DNA of 64,000 bases from Mucilaginibacter gracilis (GTDB lineage: Bacteria; Bacteroidota; Bacteroidia; Sphingobacteriales; Sphingobacteriaceae). This document shows, in pieces, positions 35,997 through 46,000 of the stretch; within the stretch, counting starts at the first letter, position 1, and each line of letters opens with the position of its first letter. Under the pieces are notes generated by a model. The model made no database searches and was not told the DNA's origin. It saw only the letters and a list, made by a program, of their open reading frames with translations. The stretch lies in the NCBI RefSeq assembly GCF_003633615.1, contig NZ_RBKU01000001.1:2232001-2296000 (forward strand). The letters run 5' to 3'. Made by a program: the position numbers and the translations under genes.

Positions 35997-36021
35997 AAGG
36001 TGTTCAATTAGTGAACATCTT
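35997..36021. repeat. 10-bp palindrome upstream of the integrase
   Basis: AAGGTGTTCA and TGAACATCTT are inverted copies with one mismatch and a 5-base spacer ATTAG. It lies 56 bp before the integrase ATG and could be a regulator or excisionase site. Confidence 0.45.
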
Positions 36022-36076
36022 GATTTAAAATGGCTGCAAACCGATATTTGTTTAACCATTTAGTGAGTAAAAAATC

Positions 36077-37306
36077 ATGAAAATCAACTTCAATGTGCTT
36101 TTCTATTTGAAAAGACCAAAAAATTATCAGTCCGGCGAGGTCCCCATTTATCTTCGGATCACTGTCGAAGGCAAGCGTTCAGAAGTGACCACCGGACGCA
36201 GTTGCGAGCCTGAAACGTGGAACGTTTATGCCGGCAGGGTCATGGGGAACAAGGAAGACGCGCGGGTCCTCAACGCTTACCTTGACAGTTTACAGTCCAA
36301 GATCAAGGATGCGCATTACCTCCTTTCGGAGACAAATGAACCCATTTGCGCTGAAAGCCTTCGGAATAAATTTTTAGGGAAAGCCGAAAAACCCAAGTTC
36401 CTGCTCCACGTGTTTGAGGAGCACAACCGGAAGGTCGAGGCCCTGTTAAATAATGGCTTTGAGTACAGCACCCTAAAAGGTTACAGAAGCTCTTTGAACC
36501 ATTTGAGGAAGTTCCTCAAACATAAGTTCAACATTAGTGACATTGAATTGAGCCGGGTGGACTACCAGTTCGTGACCGCTTATGAATTTTACCTACGCAC
36601 CCGTTGTAAGTGCAGCGCGACCACATGTGCCAAGTACCTGAAACACCTGAAAAAGATAACCAATGAATGTCTCGCTTATCGTTGGATAACACATGACCCC
36701 TTCGCACACTACCGGTCAAAAGCAAAGCCCACTGAAAAGACTTATCTCAACCAGGATGATCTCGATAAGATGATGAATAAGGATCTGCATTTGGAAAGGC
36801 TGGCCCAGGTCAGGGACATTTTCCTGTTTTGCTGCTATACCGGTTTGGCTTATATCGATATCCAAAAGCTTAAAAGATCAGAGATCGTGAGAGGTGTCGA
36901 TCATGAGCAATGGGTGTTTACCCAGCGGAAAAAGACAGGGACAGCGACCCGCATACCGATGTTACCCCCGGCACTGGCAATTATGGAAAGGTATAAAGAT
37001 CACCCCATTTGTGAAGATAAAGGCCTGGTATTACCTGTTTGCTCCAATCAAAAGATAAATGCTTATCTGAAAGAGGTAGCAACGATCTGTGGGGTTACCA
37101 AACCGGTAACATTTCATACCGCCCGCCACACGTTTGCGACAACGGTTACCTTATCTAATGGCGTACCTATTGAAAGCGTGAGCAAGATGCTGGGTCATAC
37201 CAATATCAAGACCACGCAGCATTATGCAAAGATCCTGGATCTTAAAGTGAGCGATGACATGGCGCAGTTAAAAAAGAAATATTATGAGAGATCAACTAAT
37301 GCTTGA
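36077..37306 (+). CDS. Tyrosine recombinase/integrase (Bacteroidota IntDOT-like)
   Basis: This 409-residue integrase has an N-terminal arm-binding domain (about 1-90, FYLKRPKNYQSGEVPIYLRI), a SAM-like core-binding domain (about 105-205) and the catalytic domain. Visible catalytic residues are Lys in QRKKTGTATRIPM, the HxxR box in FHTARHTFATT, His in LGHTNIKTTQHY and the nucleophile Tyr in the same motif (about residue 390). The position of the first catalytic Arg is Ala in CYTGLAYIDIQKL; IntDOT also lacks this Arg. Its place next to tRNA-Arg identifies it as the island integrase. Confidence 0.93.
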   Translation: MKINFNVLFYLKRPKNYQSGEVPIYLRITVEGKRSEVTTGRSCEPETWNVYAGRVMGNKEDARVLNAYLDSLQSKIKDAHYLLSETNEPICAESLRNKFLGKAEKPKFLLHVFEEHNRKVEALLNNGFEYSTLKGYRSSLNHLRKFLKHKFNISDIELSRVDYQFVTAYEFYLRTRCKCSATTCAKYLKHLKKITNECLAYRWITHDPFAHYRSKAKPTEKTYLNQDDLDKMMNKDLHLERLAQVRDIFLFCCYTGLAYIDIQKLKRSEIVRGVDHEQWVFTQRKKTGTATRIPMLPPALAIMERYKDHPICEDKGLVLPVCSNQKINAYLKEVATICGVTKPVTFHTARHTFATTVTLSNGVPIESVSKMLGHTNIKTTQHYAKILDLKVSDDMAQLKKKYYERSTNA

Positions 37307-37826
37307 TAAGATCATCGCTGATAAGATCTATCTGATCAGGGAACAGAAGGTCATGTTGGATCGGGACCTTGCGGAATTGTATGGTGTCGAAACCAAACGT
37401 CTGAAAGAACAGGTGAGGAGAAATATCGAACGATTCCCCGAACAATATATGTTCGAAATGAATGATCAGGAGTTTTCAGATTGGAGGTCGCATTTTGCGA
37501 CCTCCAATGAAGATAAACAAGGCCTTCGTTATGCGCCTTTCTGTTTTACCGAACATGGAATTCTACAACTCTCCAATGTGCTTAAAAGCCCAAAGGCCAT
37601 CAAAGTGAGCTTCTTGATCATTGATGTATTCGTTAAATTAAGGGATACACTGTCCAATCAAACAGAGCTTTGGCTGCAGATCGAAAAGATAAAAGGCAAG
37701 TTAGGGAGCCAGGACAAAAACATTGAACTGATCTTCCAGTACTTAGATGAGTTATCTTCAAAAATAATTGTTTCCAATAAGTCATCTCCAAGAAAAGGAA
37801 TTGGTTATAAACCCGAGAATTTATAA
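37284..37826 (+). CDS. ORF6N-domain DNA-binding protein
   Basis: This 180-residue protein has an N-terminal ORF6N domain (about 5-125), with IYLIREQKVMLDRDLAELYGVETKRLKEQVRRN and FCFTEHGILQLSNVLKS as typical blocks, and a C-terminal coiled segment. ORF6N proteins come from phages and mobile elements and bind DNA; their exact role is unclear. The gene overlaps the end of the integrase gene by 23 bp in another frame. A second ATG in frame, at 37299, overlaps the integrase stop, so translation is probably coupled. It ends before a strong terminator hairpin. Confidence 0.88.
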   Translation: MRDQLMLDKIIADKIYLIREQKVMLDRDLAELYGVETKRLKEQVRRNIERFPEQYMFEMNDQEFSDWRSHFATSNEDKQGLRYAPFCFTEHGILQLSNVLKSPKAIKVSFLIIDVFVKLRDTLSNQTELWLQIEKIKGKLGSQDKNIELIFQYLDELSSKIIVSNKSSPRKGIGYKPENL

Positions 37827-37871
37827 TCGCCCCAATCCTATAACAATATCAAAAATAAAAATTGTTGTTGG

Positions 37872-37926
37872 GGTGTGGGAATGTGGTAAACTCGATAGAG
37901 TTTTCCATATTTCCACACCTTTTTAT
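37872..37926 (+). terminator. Long hairpin terminator after the int-ORF6N unit
   Basis: GGTGTGGGAATGTGG and TAAACTC pair with GAGTTT and TCCATATTTCCACACC at 19 of 22 positions around the loop GATA, and a T run follows. It closes the integrase operon. Confidence 0.75.
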
Positions 37927-38025
37927 GCGTGGGGGGAGGCAAACGGCAACGACCAGCCGGAATTGCTGTTTGCGCGGCCAGCGAGGCTGGTGCTGTAAGC
38001 ATGGAGGCACCTGCCGCAGCGCGGC
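37927..38025. other. GC-rich, strongly self-complementary block
   Basis: After the AT-rich terminator the base composition changes sharply. GCAAACGGCAA pairs with TTGCTGTTTGC (one wobble), and ACCAGCC pairs with GGCTGGT in an overlapping alternative fold. It touches the end of the HEPN gene. It could be a structured RNA, an origin-type element or a leftover repeat; I cannot tell which. Confidence 0.4.
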
Positions 38026-39498
38026 CTAATTGCCATTTTTCACAAACCCGTCAAAAACAGCCTGCGCTGTATTTAAAAACAGTTCCACTTTAGGCACCAA
38101 TTGCTTTACATCCTCTTCTTCCACCATGTAAATTGTTCGATAACGTGCTTCGGCATACGCTTCCTGTAAGAGCTTGAACAAGCGTTGACCTTCATCGCTG
38201 CCTAATTCAAAAATATCCTGTAGTGCATCGGTAAACAGTAAGGTCGTTCTCAGCATCCTGGACAAATTATGGGCCGATATACGATAACCCATCAATACAC
38301 GGATCAGTCCGATCAAGGTACTTTCGGCAGCTTGATGCAGTAGGAAGATACCCAAGGTATAATTTTCCTCTTCAATATAACGCTTCGCGCCCTGAAAGAA
38401 TGCTTTCCCTTGGGTGCCCCATCTTTCCCAGTCCACTTTTGCCCGATTGACAAAAACTTCTTTGGTAACAGGCTGGTATTCCGGAAGTGAAAATTCAGGC
38501 GCCCGGTAAACTTCGATACCGCTGCTCATGATATTGTTCCAGAAGCGCCTGCCATTATTTAACCCTTGTCTCGCGACGCTGACCTTATGTACAATGGTGA
38601 TCAGCGATACCAATTGCCTGCACAGGTCCTCGACCTTATTGGCTGCCACGTGTTCAGCAATGCTATGCTTGTCATCGATCAAGATCAGCAGATAATAGGT
38701 AAAAGGCGTAGGGTGTATACCCAATAAGGTGATCGACTTCACTGATGTCATCCGCTCGGTGATCAAAGTGATCACTTCATTCAGTCTCAATTGCTCCGCT
38801 GCCGATAACGTGGGAGCTATCGCTTTGATCGTCACTTGGGGAACCTCAGGATTGGCCGCTATTGTTTTAGGAGACTGACGTTTCTTCAATTTTGATCTGA
38901 TATGAATTAACCAAGCGGCGTCGTACAGTTTCAGCAGTTTCTCATAAACAGGGATAAACTCATGCGCCCTGATCTCTTCTTCATTCGTTTTAATACTTAG
39001 CGCGAAGCTTAGCCATTCTCCAAGATGATCCCTGTACGCGGGCAGGCTGTAATGTTTGAATACCTTTTTGATGGCTTTGTAAGGGTTTAATAACTCTTTA
39101 TGGGAAAGGCTTGCAGGTTGCTCGTCCCAATCCGCTTTTTCTTCCGTTAACGCTTCATCGGTCAACGGCTCCGACCGGGGCCAATGGTGTTCATGGTTCA
39201 ACAATAACAGATAAGCCGCTTCCAATAGTTTAAGATTGACCTCATGTGTAAACAACAAACTTCCTGGTCCAAAGCGTTTATGTGCATAGTATTTCTCCGA
39301 GATCACAAAATCCCGCCATTCTTTCAATAACCGCCGGTGCCCGTCAAGATCGCTCACGCTAAAAAAATCCTCCAAAACATCAATGGGGTGCTGCACTTCA
39401 TCATAGCGTAGCAGTTTGGGATAATGCTCCCATGGGGTATAAGGTCCGATATACATCATTTTACGATTATCACCGCTCACCATTGACCGGCAACACAA
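38026..39498 (-). CDS. HEPN-domain protein with tandem N-terminal modules and degenerate nucleotidyltransferase-like centre
   Basis: The 490-residue frame has two related modules: HPIDVLEDFFSVSDLDGHRR near residue 38 and NPYKAIKKVFKHYSLPAYRD near 137. Each is followed by a Leu-rich helix (LKLLEAAYLL / EKLLKLYDAAWL). A central part (about 240-330, SVKSITLLGIHPTPF...LLILID) has the shape of an MNT nucleotidyltransferase but lacks the GS and DxD residues. The C-terminal HEPN domain (about 375-485) has YTLGIFLLHQAAEST and AEARYRTIYM but no R-x(4-6)-H pair. The start may instead be the ATG at 39459 (MMYIGPYTP). It is divergent from an XRE gene. Function unknown; a role in a conflict system is inferred. 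Confidence 0.7.
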   Translation of the reverse strand: MCCRSMVSGDNRKMMYIGPYTPWEHYPKLLRYDEVQHPIDVLEDFFSVSDLDGHRRLLKEWRDFVISEKYYAHKRFGPGSLLFTHEVNLKLLEAAYLLLLNHEHHWPRSEPLTDEALTEEKADWDEQPASLSHKELLNPYKAIKKVFKHYSLPAYRDHLGEWLSFALSIKTNEEEIRAHEFIPVYEKLLKLYDAAWLIHIRSKLKKRQSPKTIAANPEVPQVTIKAIAPTLSAAEQLRLNEVITLITERMTSVKSITLLGIHPTPFTYYLLILIDDKHSIAEHVAANKVEDLCRQLVSLITIVHKVSVARQGLNNGRRFWNNIMSSGIEVYRAPEFSLPEYQPVTKEVFVNRAKVDWERWGTQGKAFFQGAKRYIEEENYTLGIFLLHQAAESTLIGLIRVLMGYRISAHNLSRMLRTTLLFTDALQDIFELGSDEGQRLFKLLQEAYAEARYRTIYMVEEEDVKQLVPKVELFLNTAQAVFDGFVKNGN

Positions 39499-39584
39499 AA
39501 GAATAGGCCAAATGTTCCGTACCGAACCACACCGAGGTGTATTTTACAATTCGTCTGTTGTTTCGTACATTTACATTAATCGAT

Positions 39585-39592
39585 TACCTTTG
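39585..39592 (+). promoter_or_regulatory. -7 box TACCTTTG of the XRE gene
   Basis: It fits TAnnTTTG and ends only 4 bp before the ATG, so transcription would start at or very near the start codon and give a leaderless mRNA. Confidence 0.5.
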
Positions 39593-39596
39593 AACT

Positions 39597-39986
39597 ATGG
39601 CAGAACCTAAATTACATATCGGAAGAAAGATCAGTCGCATTAGGGAATTGCGAGGCATGAAGCAAGAGGCACTGGCCCAACTTATGGGCGTTAGCCAGCA
39701 AGCCATTTCTAAAATTGAGCAAAGCGATGAAGTTGAAGACTTGGCTCTTGAAAAAATCGCGCAAGCTCTCGGTGTAACTGCCGAAGGAATAAAGAATTTC
39801 AATGAGGAAGCGGTTTTCAATATTATTGGAAATAACTACCATGATAATTCAAGTTCTGTTCAATACCAATGTACTTTCAATCCAATCGATAAGCTCATAG
39901 AGGTTTACGAAGAAAATAAAAAGCTTTATGAGCAACTTCTAAAAAGCGAGCGCGAAAAAGTTGACATTCTTAAGAACTCAAAATAA
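39597..39986 (+). CDS. XRE-family helix-turn-helix regulator
   Basis: This 129-residue protein has a Cro/C1-type HTH domain at residues 8-65 (ISRIRELRGMKQEALAQLMG, VSQQAISKIEQ) and a C-terminal coiled segment rich in Lys and Glu (LIEVYEENKKLYEQLLKSEREK) for dimer formation. It is divergent from the HEPN gene and convergent with the alpha-2-macroglobulin gene. It may repress the HEPN gene or act as a general island regulator. No direct evidence for its target. Confidence 0.9.
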   Translation: MAEPKLHIGRKISRIRELRGMKQEALAQLMGVSQQAISKIEQSDEVEDLALEKIAQALGVTAEGIKNFNEEAVFNIIGNNYHDNSSSVQYQCTFNPIDKLIEVYEENKKLYEQLLKSEREKVDILKNSK

Positions 39987-40080
39987 CACGGATAGTCTTT
40001 GGCTTCAATTATTAGAAATACAAAATTATAGATTTCTAAGTTTCTATGTTAAATTGAACGCTCCAAAATCAAACCAACGC

Positions 40081-43000
40081 CTATTTACTATCTGCCCTGA
40101 TCTTTTCCGTACCACTATACGCGGTAACCGCAGGGCTGTACATACACTGTATTCTTGCCGGTCCGCTCGTGAATTCCCCATCGTGGGCTACAACCATTTC
40201 GTAGCTCAGCTCAGTAATTCCTTTAGGCAGGGATTCCGTAAACAGATCTGATCCATAGTCTTTAACTGATTGATAATAGCTAAATCCGTTCCCATATCTA
40301 TATCCGCTGTTATTTTCTTTTGGCTCAAAGGCGGCTGCCCGTGGATCGCTGATATGAACAAATTTCAACCTTGACGCAGTTTCGATCACCAGTCTCACCT
40401 TAACAGCATCGCCGGCTTTTAATGCCGTTCTTGCAGTCAATATTACCCAGCCTTTGTCCTTATCGTAACTGTAAAAAGTTTTACTGATCTTGACGGCCTT
40501 GTTCAGCGTATCGAGCCGGTCGGGCGTTGCAAAATAGTACCAGGTCAACGCACCGCCCGCACCTGTCCCCTGCTGCTGTAAGGTAAGCGATGCAGGTTGT
40601 TGTTTTATGGCGGTGAAAGAAGCAGGAATGCCGTTGAGTAAGCCATCCGATACCGCTAAGTTCCGTCCCGCTATCGACGCTGAAAAAGCTTTACTTTCCC
40701 CGAAAACACTTCCTTTTTCCTGTTGCAGCAGGTCTATCGCCGCTGCCGTTCCTTTTGTGGTTTCCCAATGCTCATCCTGCTTTGTCGTTAAGAACCATTT
40801 GACTATTCCCGAGGGTATATTGGCATATTTCCCGCTCAACTTGAAGGCTTCCGATAGGATGGCCACCGTTTCCTCACGCGAACTGCCCATTTCTTCTGCA
40901 TCTGCGATATCTTTCCACCTGATCCCGTTTACTTCATCATTGATGGCCAACTGGCTGATATTTTCAAGCTGATCAACTGCTTTTTTATACAAAGCGTTTT
41001 CCGGTTGCGTAAATCGCAGTGTATTGATAATCAGTAAGGCCTGCTGCTCAATGCTGCGGCTATTCACATTACGCCAACCACTGTCTAATAGCAGGTTGAT
41101 CTTTTGAACCAGCGGGCCAGGCAGATCATGCCGCTTACGCCAATAAGACAATGCGTACAACTGGAAAAAATCATACGTCCTCATTGATGCTGTCGATAGC
41201 GTCGCCTGGTTGTATACACATAACTGGTTTATGAATTCCTGTTGGCGGTTTGCAACCTGCGGGACAGGGCGCCAACCCTGTTGCCATAATTGACCGAAGC
41301 CCGCCAAAACATAAGCTGAAATGTAATCGCTGCTTTTTCCGCCATCAAACCAGGCAAGGCCGCCATCGGGCTGCTGTAACTTGAATAAGCGCTCCAGATG
41401 CACATTGATATGGCTCTTGGTAACCGAGGTATCCAGCAGGTAGAATAGTTGTTTTTGTTGGAGAGCGGCATGGTTGCCAATGTGAAGCCAGGGCATGGCC
41501 TGCTCCGCCAGTTCGTCCGGTAGTTCATCACTTGCGGGTTTTTGCTTTTCGATAAAACCTTTTGCCTTTCTAAACGCCTGCTGCGCATTGGTATCTCTTT
41601 GCATCAAGCGCAGCGCCGTTGCATGCGCCCTTAACTTATTAAAGGTTTGTTCCGCGCAGTCGTACGAATAATTGGCCAGCCAGGGCAGCGCATATATCAA
41701 TGCAGCCTGTGGCTTTTGGTTAATAGATATACCTATGCCATACAGCTCAGCATTAGCCGGCATTTTAACCGGTGCCAGGTTTATGGACGCATTGTTATTA
41801 AATTGAACGGATTGGCTTTGCCTGATAAATACCTTTGATGATAATACCGGTAGGATATGCTCTTCGGCATCGGCTGTTTTTTCGCCTGTTGCGGTAATAA
41901 TGATTTTAAGTGGATTGAGCTGCCCGGCGGGAACTTGCAGAAAAAAAGAAACCGCGCCCGAGCTCTTTTTATCCAGGCTGAATGCCTGAGTACTCGCAGC
42001 CGTTAACACGGCCGTCAGGTCCTGCCCGGTGACAGCATCCTCTATTTTACAACTTGCCCTGCCCGTAACGGCCAAGGTATCCAGGTTGCTGATCCGGCTT
42101 TGGAGCCGTATTCTATCGCCCTGGTATAACAGGCGTGGCATATTTGGCTGTACCATTAAGTTCAGCTGGGTTTGCAGCGTGCGTTCGAGGTAAGTAAATT
42201 GCGCGTCGCGGGTGTGGGCCAGCATCTTCCATTTCCATTCGGTGGCGGTTTCGGGCATGGTAAAACTGAAGGTATAAAAGCCATCGGCACCGGCATGTAC
42301 CTGAGGAAAGAAGAATGCGGTTTCGTTAAAGTTTTTTCGCACCTTAACGACCGGCTCTTCAGGTTCGGGGAACACGATAGGTCCTTTCGTGCTAATGACG
42401 AGCACACCCTGCGCTGCTCTCGATCCATAGATGGCACTTGCATCGGCCCCCTTCAGCACTATAGCCTGCGTAATGGACGTTGCGTTGAATGTTTTCAGAT
42501 CGCCGGTAAAGATCTGTCCATCGAGTATGATAAGAGGCTGGCTATAATCCTGTAAGCTACTTATTCCGCGCACAGTAACGGAACTAACGCTACCCGTCAG
42601 ATCCATTCTCCGTTCCGTCCCGTAACCAACAGTGACCACGACTTCATTTAGACCACTGGCGTTGGTAATGCTGACACCTGCTAACCTTCCCTGCAAAGCA
42701 TACGCTGCTCCGGGAGTTCCTGTATAGCCAAATTGCAACGAGTTTTCGATATCCTGCGGCGCATCTTTAAATTCACCGGCTATACGGGACGCAACCAAAG
42801 AATAGTTCCAATCGGTATATAAATTAACCCGCCTTTGTTCGGTATTGGGTAATTCCCAAATCTGCTTTTCCAGTTTATCGAGTGATGCATCGTACAAAGT
42901 CGTCATTAGTTCGGCGGCAGTGTTTTCGTTTTTTGTTTTGATCGATAAGCTAAAGGTTTCCTGTGCTCCAGGTGCCATTACCTTACGGTAACGTTCAATA

Positions 43001-46000
43001 ATAATGCCCGGAGGCATCGCTACAGTGGCATATAAGTAAACACGATGTTGAAATTTGCGAACATCGTTATTCCTGACATAGATCCTGTTCAATAATATTT
43101 CGCCGATGGCATTAGGCGGAATACGGTAGTGCCAGGTCCTGAGGCCGGACCTTTCAGTGATAGGAGAATAGATATTTTCGACTTTCCTTTTTTTGTTATT
43201 TGAGGTGTAAAGCACCTGGTATATGGTATAATTATCATTTTTAGCCGTACTGTACCAGGTTAACAGGTCGCCCGGCTTTGCGCTGTTTACGGGCATATGG
43301 TCAATATCGTCTACCGGGCTTTCGCCGGTTTTACTATCAAATACTTTAAAACTGTAGAGCGACTGGCCGATGGTCCTGTCATTTTCTTTGTAGTTGGCGA
43401 TCATTTGATAAAATCCTGTTGTTAAGCGGTCCTTCGCCAATGTCAGTTTCTCATAGTTTGCCGTATTGATCACAGTATCCAATACCAATACCCGTTGGTC
43501 AATGCCGGGCACAGCCGATGCGAGGTCGGGGAACCAGTTGTTCCAATCCTTTTCGGGATAATACCATTGGTCAACAGCGTTATTTTCTGTTTTGGGTTGA
43601 TCGGGGTTATTTGTTCTGTATAGTTTGATATTTACTTTCCTGCCGATGGTGCCCTCAAAATCGGCCGTCGTACTGATATTCAATATCGGTAAAGCCTGCC
43701 TGTCATACGTTTTGGCGACTTGGATATTGATCTTAACAGGACGCGACGAGATATCCACGTTTTCTTTGAGTTCAGTACTTTCACCCGTTGCATCAACTGC
43801 TTTTGCATTCATGGTGTAATTATAATTCCAAACGATCGAATCGCTTAACGCGGTCTTTGCGAGCAGCGCATCCTTCACGGGTATAAGTAACTCACCCTTG
43901 TCGTCGGTAAAACCGGTTTTATGGATCAGCTCCGTGTTGACATAATTATTGTAAAGATCATTAAGACCGCCCTTTTTTGAAGGCATGCTGCCACTGCGGT
44001 CAATGGTATACTCGATCGGGATATGGCCGAGATCGGTGCCGCTGAGCGAACGCAATTTTAGCTTGATGATAAAGGGCGCACCCGGCAACAGCATCTTCTT
44101 TTGCTTTTCCATGCTGAGTTCAATAGTGGGCCTTTTATATTCTTCCACCTGAAATTCACCATTGTTGCGGTACTCCGTTTTTGCCTTGCCATCAATGCTC
44201 CATGATCCCGTTGCAGCTGTTTTTGGGAGCACGAACGTGCCCGCGAAACTGCCAAAGTCGTTTATCTTCAGCACCGCCGAATCTATTTGTTTATTGAAGG
44301 GGTCTTTTAACAAGATCTTGTCATTGGCGTCATTCAGCCATTTTTTCAAGCGCTTTTTGAAAAAGCCATCAACGTTTTTGCTGTTAAACAGGATGGTGCT
44401 GCCGTTGTCGGGATCTTTTGTCAGGAAGATAATTTTATAATGGACCGTTTGCCCCGGCCTGTAAATGGCCCTGTCGGTAAAAATGTTCATGCTGACCTTG
44501 TCATCAAAAAATTCATCGAGGTCATCATAGCTGTCTTTATCGTAAACATCGTCGCTCACTTCGTTTTCACGTACGGAAAAACTATACCCACTGGTATCTC
44601 GTTTATAAATAATATGGATGCTATCTGTAACATCACTACTTATTTTGATACACCCGTTTTGGGGAACAAGGCTGGTCACCAGTCCCTTGTTAGCTTCGAT
44701 CCCTTTTTTGAAACCTTGTATTTGCGCACCAGCAAGCGGGAATCCGGTTTTCCGGTCGAGGACGAATAGCTGCTCATCTGTGTTGACCGCCGTGATCTTG
44801 GTCACCTCAAAACCCATATTATTTAATGTGGCCCCTCCGGTTCTAATCGGTGCATTATTGAACAGCAATCTGTAGTGCCCTAATGGCAAGGCTCCTAACT
44901 CGAGGTAAACGGTATGTTTGTTATGATCGGGAGGCAGCGGCAGTTTAAAGCTCCCGGCCTGTTCGGTTTTACGCCCTAATAATTCGTCGGTAGCGATCAC
45001 TGTCCCTGATCCTGCATGTTCATCTGCTTTGATGCGAATGACACGGTAAAATAAGGTATCTGCGTTTTTGTACATGACTTTTAGTGGTATGGCCTCGTCC
45101 GGCAGATAAGGTCCTGTCATTTCAACACGCAGGCCCACTGCCTTGATCTGTTGTGCCATGGTGGCCAAAACCGTATTAAACACTGGGTATTGTTGCATCA
45201 GGCTGGCATTTTGTTCATAAAGAGAAAGCGCCATAGCGGGGAAGTTCCGGTACTTGGGATCGAAGGTTGGCCTGGGCTGATAAGCGTAACGATAGCTGTA
45301 CCTGTCGCTTAAGTTGGAGTACTTATTGCCATCCTCATTCCACATCAGGCAAAGCTGGTAAACCGCATGAGCCTTTGCCGCAGGATAAGGTGTCTTGATA
45401 AGGTCCTGCAGGTAATCGATGTAGATTCGGCGGATTAGCGTATCCGACGAAACAGATAAATAAATCGATTTCCGCGCAAGCGACTCAATAAAAGCGGCGG
45501 TTTCGGGTTCTGTTTTATGGAACGAAAGCCAACGCTGGTAAGCGGTCAACCGCTCATTCTTATTGCTGCGCCCGGCAGCAAGTGTATCAAGGCTCTTTCT
45601 GAAGGCTGGCGAAGGCAAAGACAGCCAATCGCCGAAAGGTGTCCATGGGGTGCCACTGTAATATCCTTTTATAGCCAGCAGATTTATCCGCTCCGAAAAA
45701 ACGATATCTTCGAATTTGGGATCGAAAAGGAATACATCAGGATTTGAGGATAACCAAAGTAATTGTTTTCCCTTTCCTTTAAAAACATGGTAGCTGAGTG
45801 CCGAGTCAAGGTCTTTGGCAACCACACTATCCCTTTGTCTGCGATCGAATGCCGCGTAATCTATTTTTAACGCCTTTGTACGGTACGCTGCATAATTAAA
45901 ACGGAGAGGCCGGCTATCAAAGCGACTGATCCGCTGCGCCCGCATCAGAAAGAGCAAAGCTCTCAATTCAGACGAAACGGAACCAGCCAATAATGTATCT

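Noticed and set aside
37927-38025. Group II intron or known riboswitch in the GC-rich block
   Set aside because: It is far too short for an intron, has no domain V-like hairpin or reverse transcriptase gene, and I recognise no riboswitch core.
38026-39498. Active MNT-HEPN toxin-antitoxin fusion
   Set aside because: The nucleotidyltransferase-like part lacks the GS and DxD residues, and the HEPN part lacks R-x(4-6)-H, so neither activity can be claimed.
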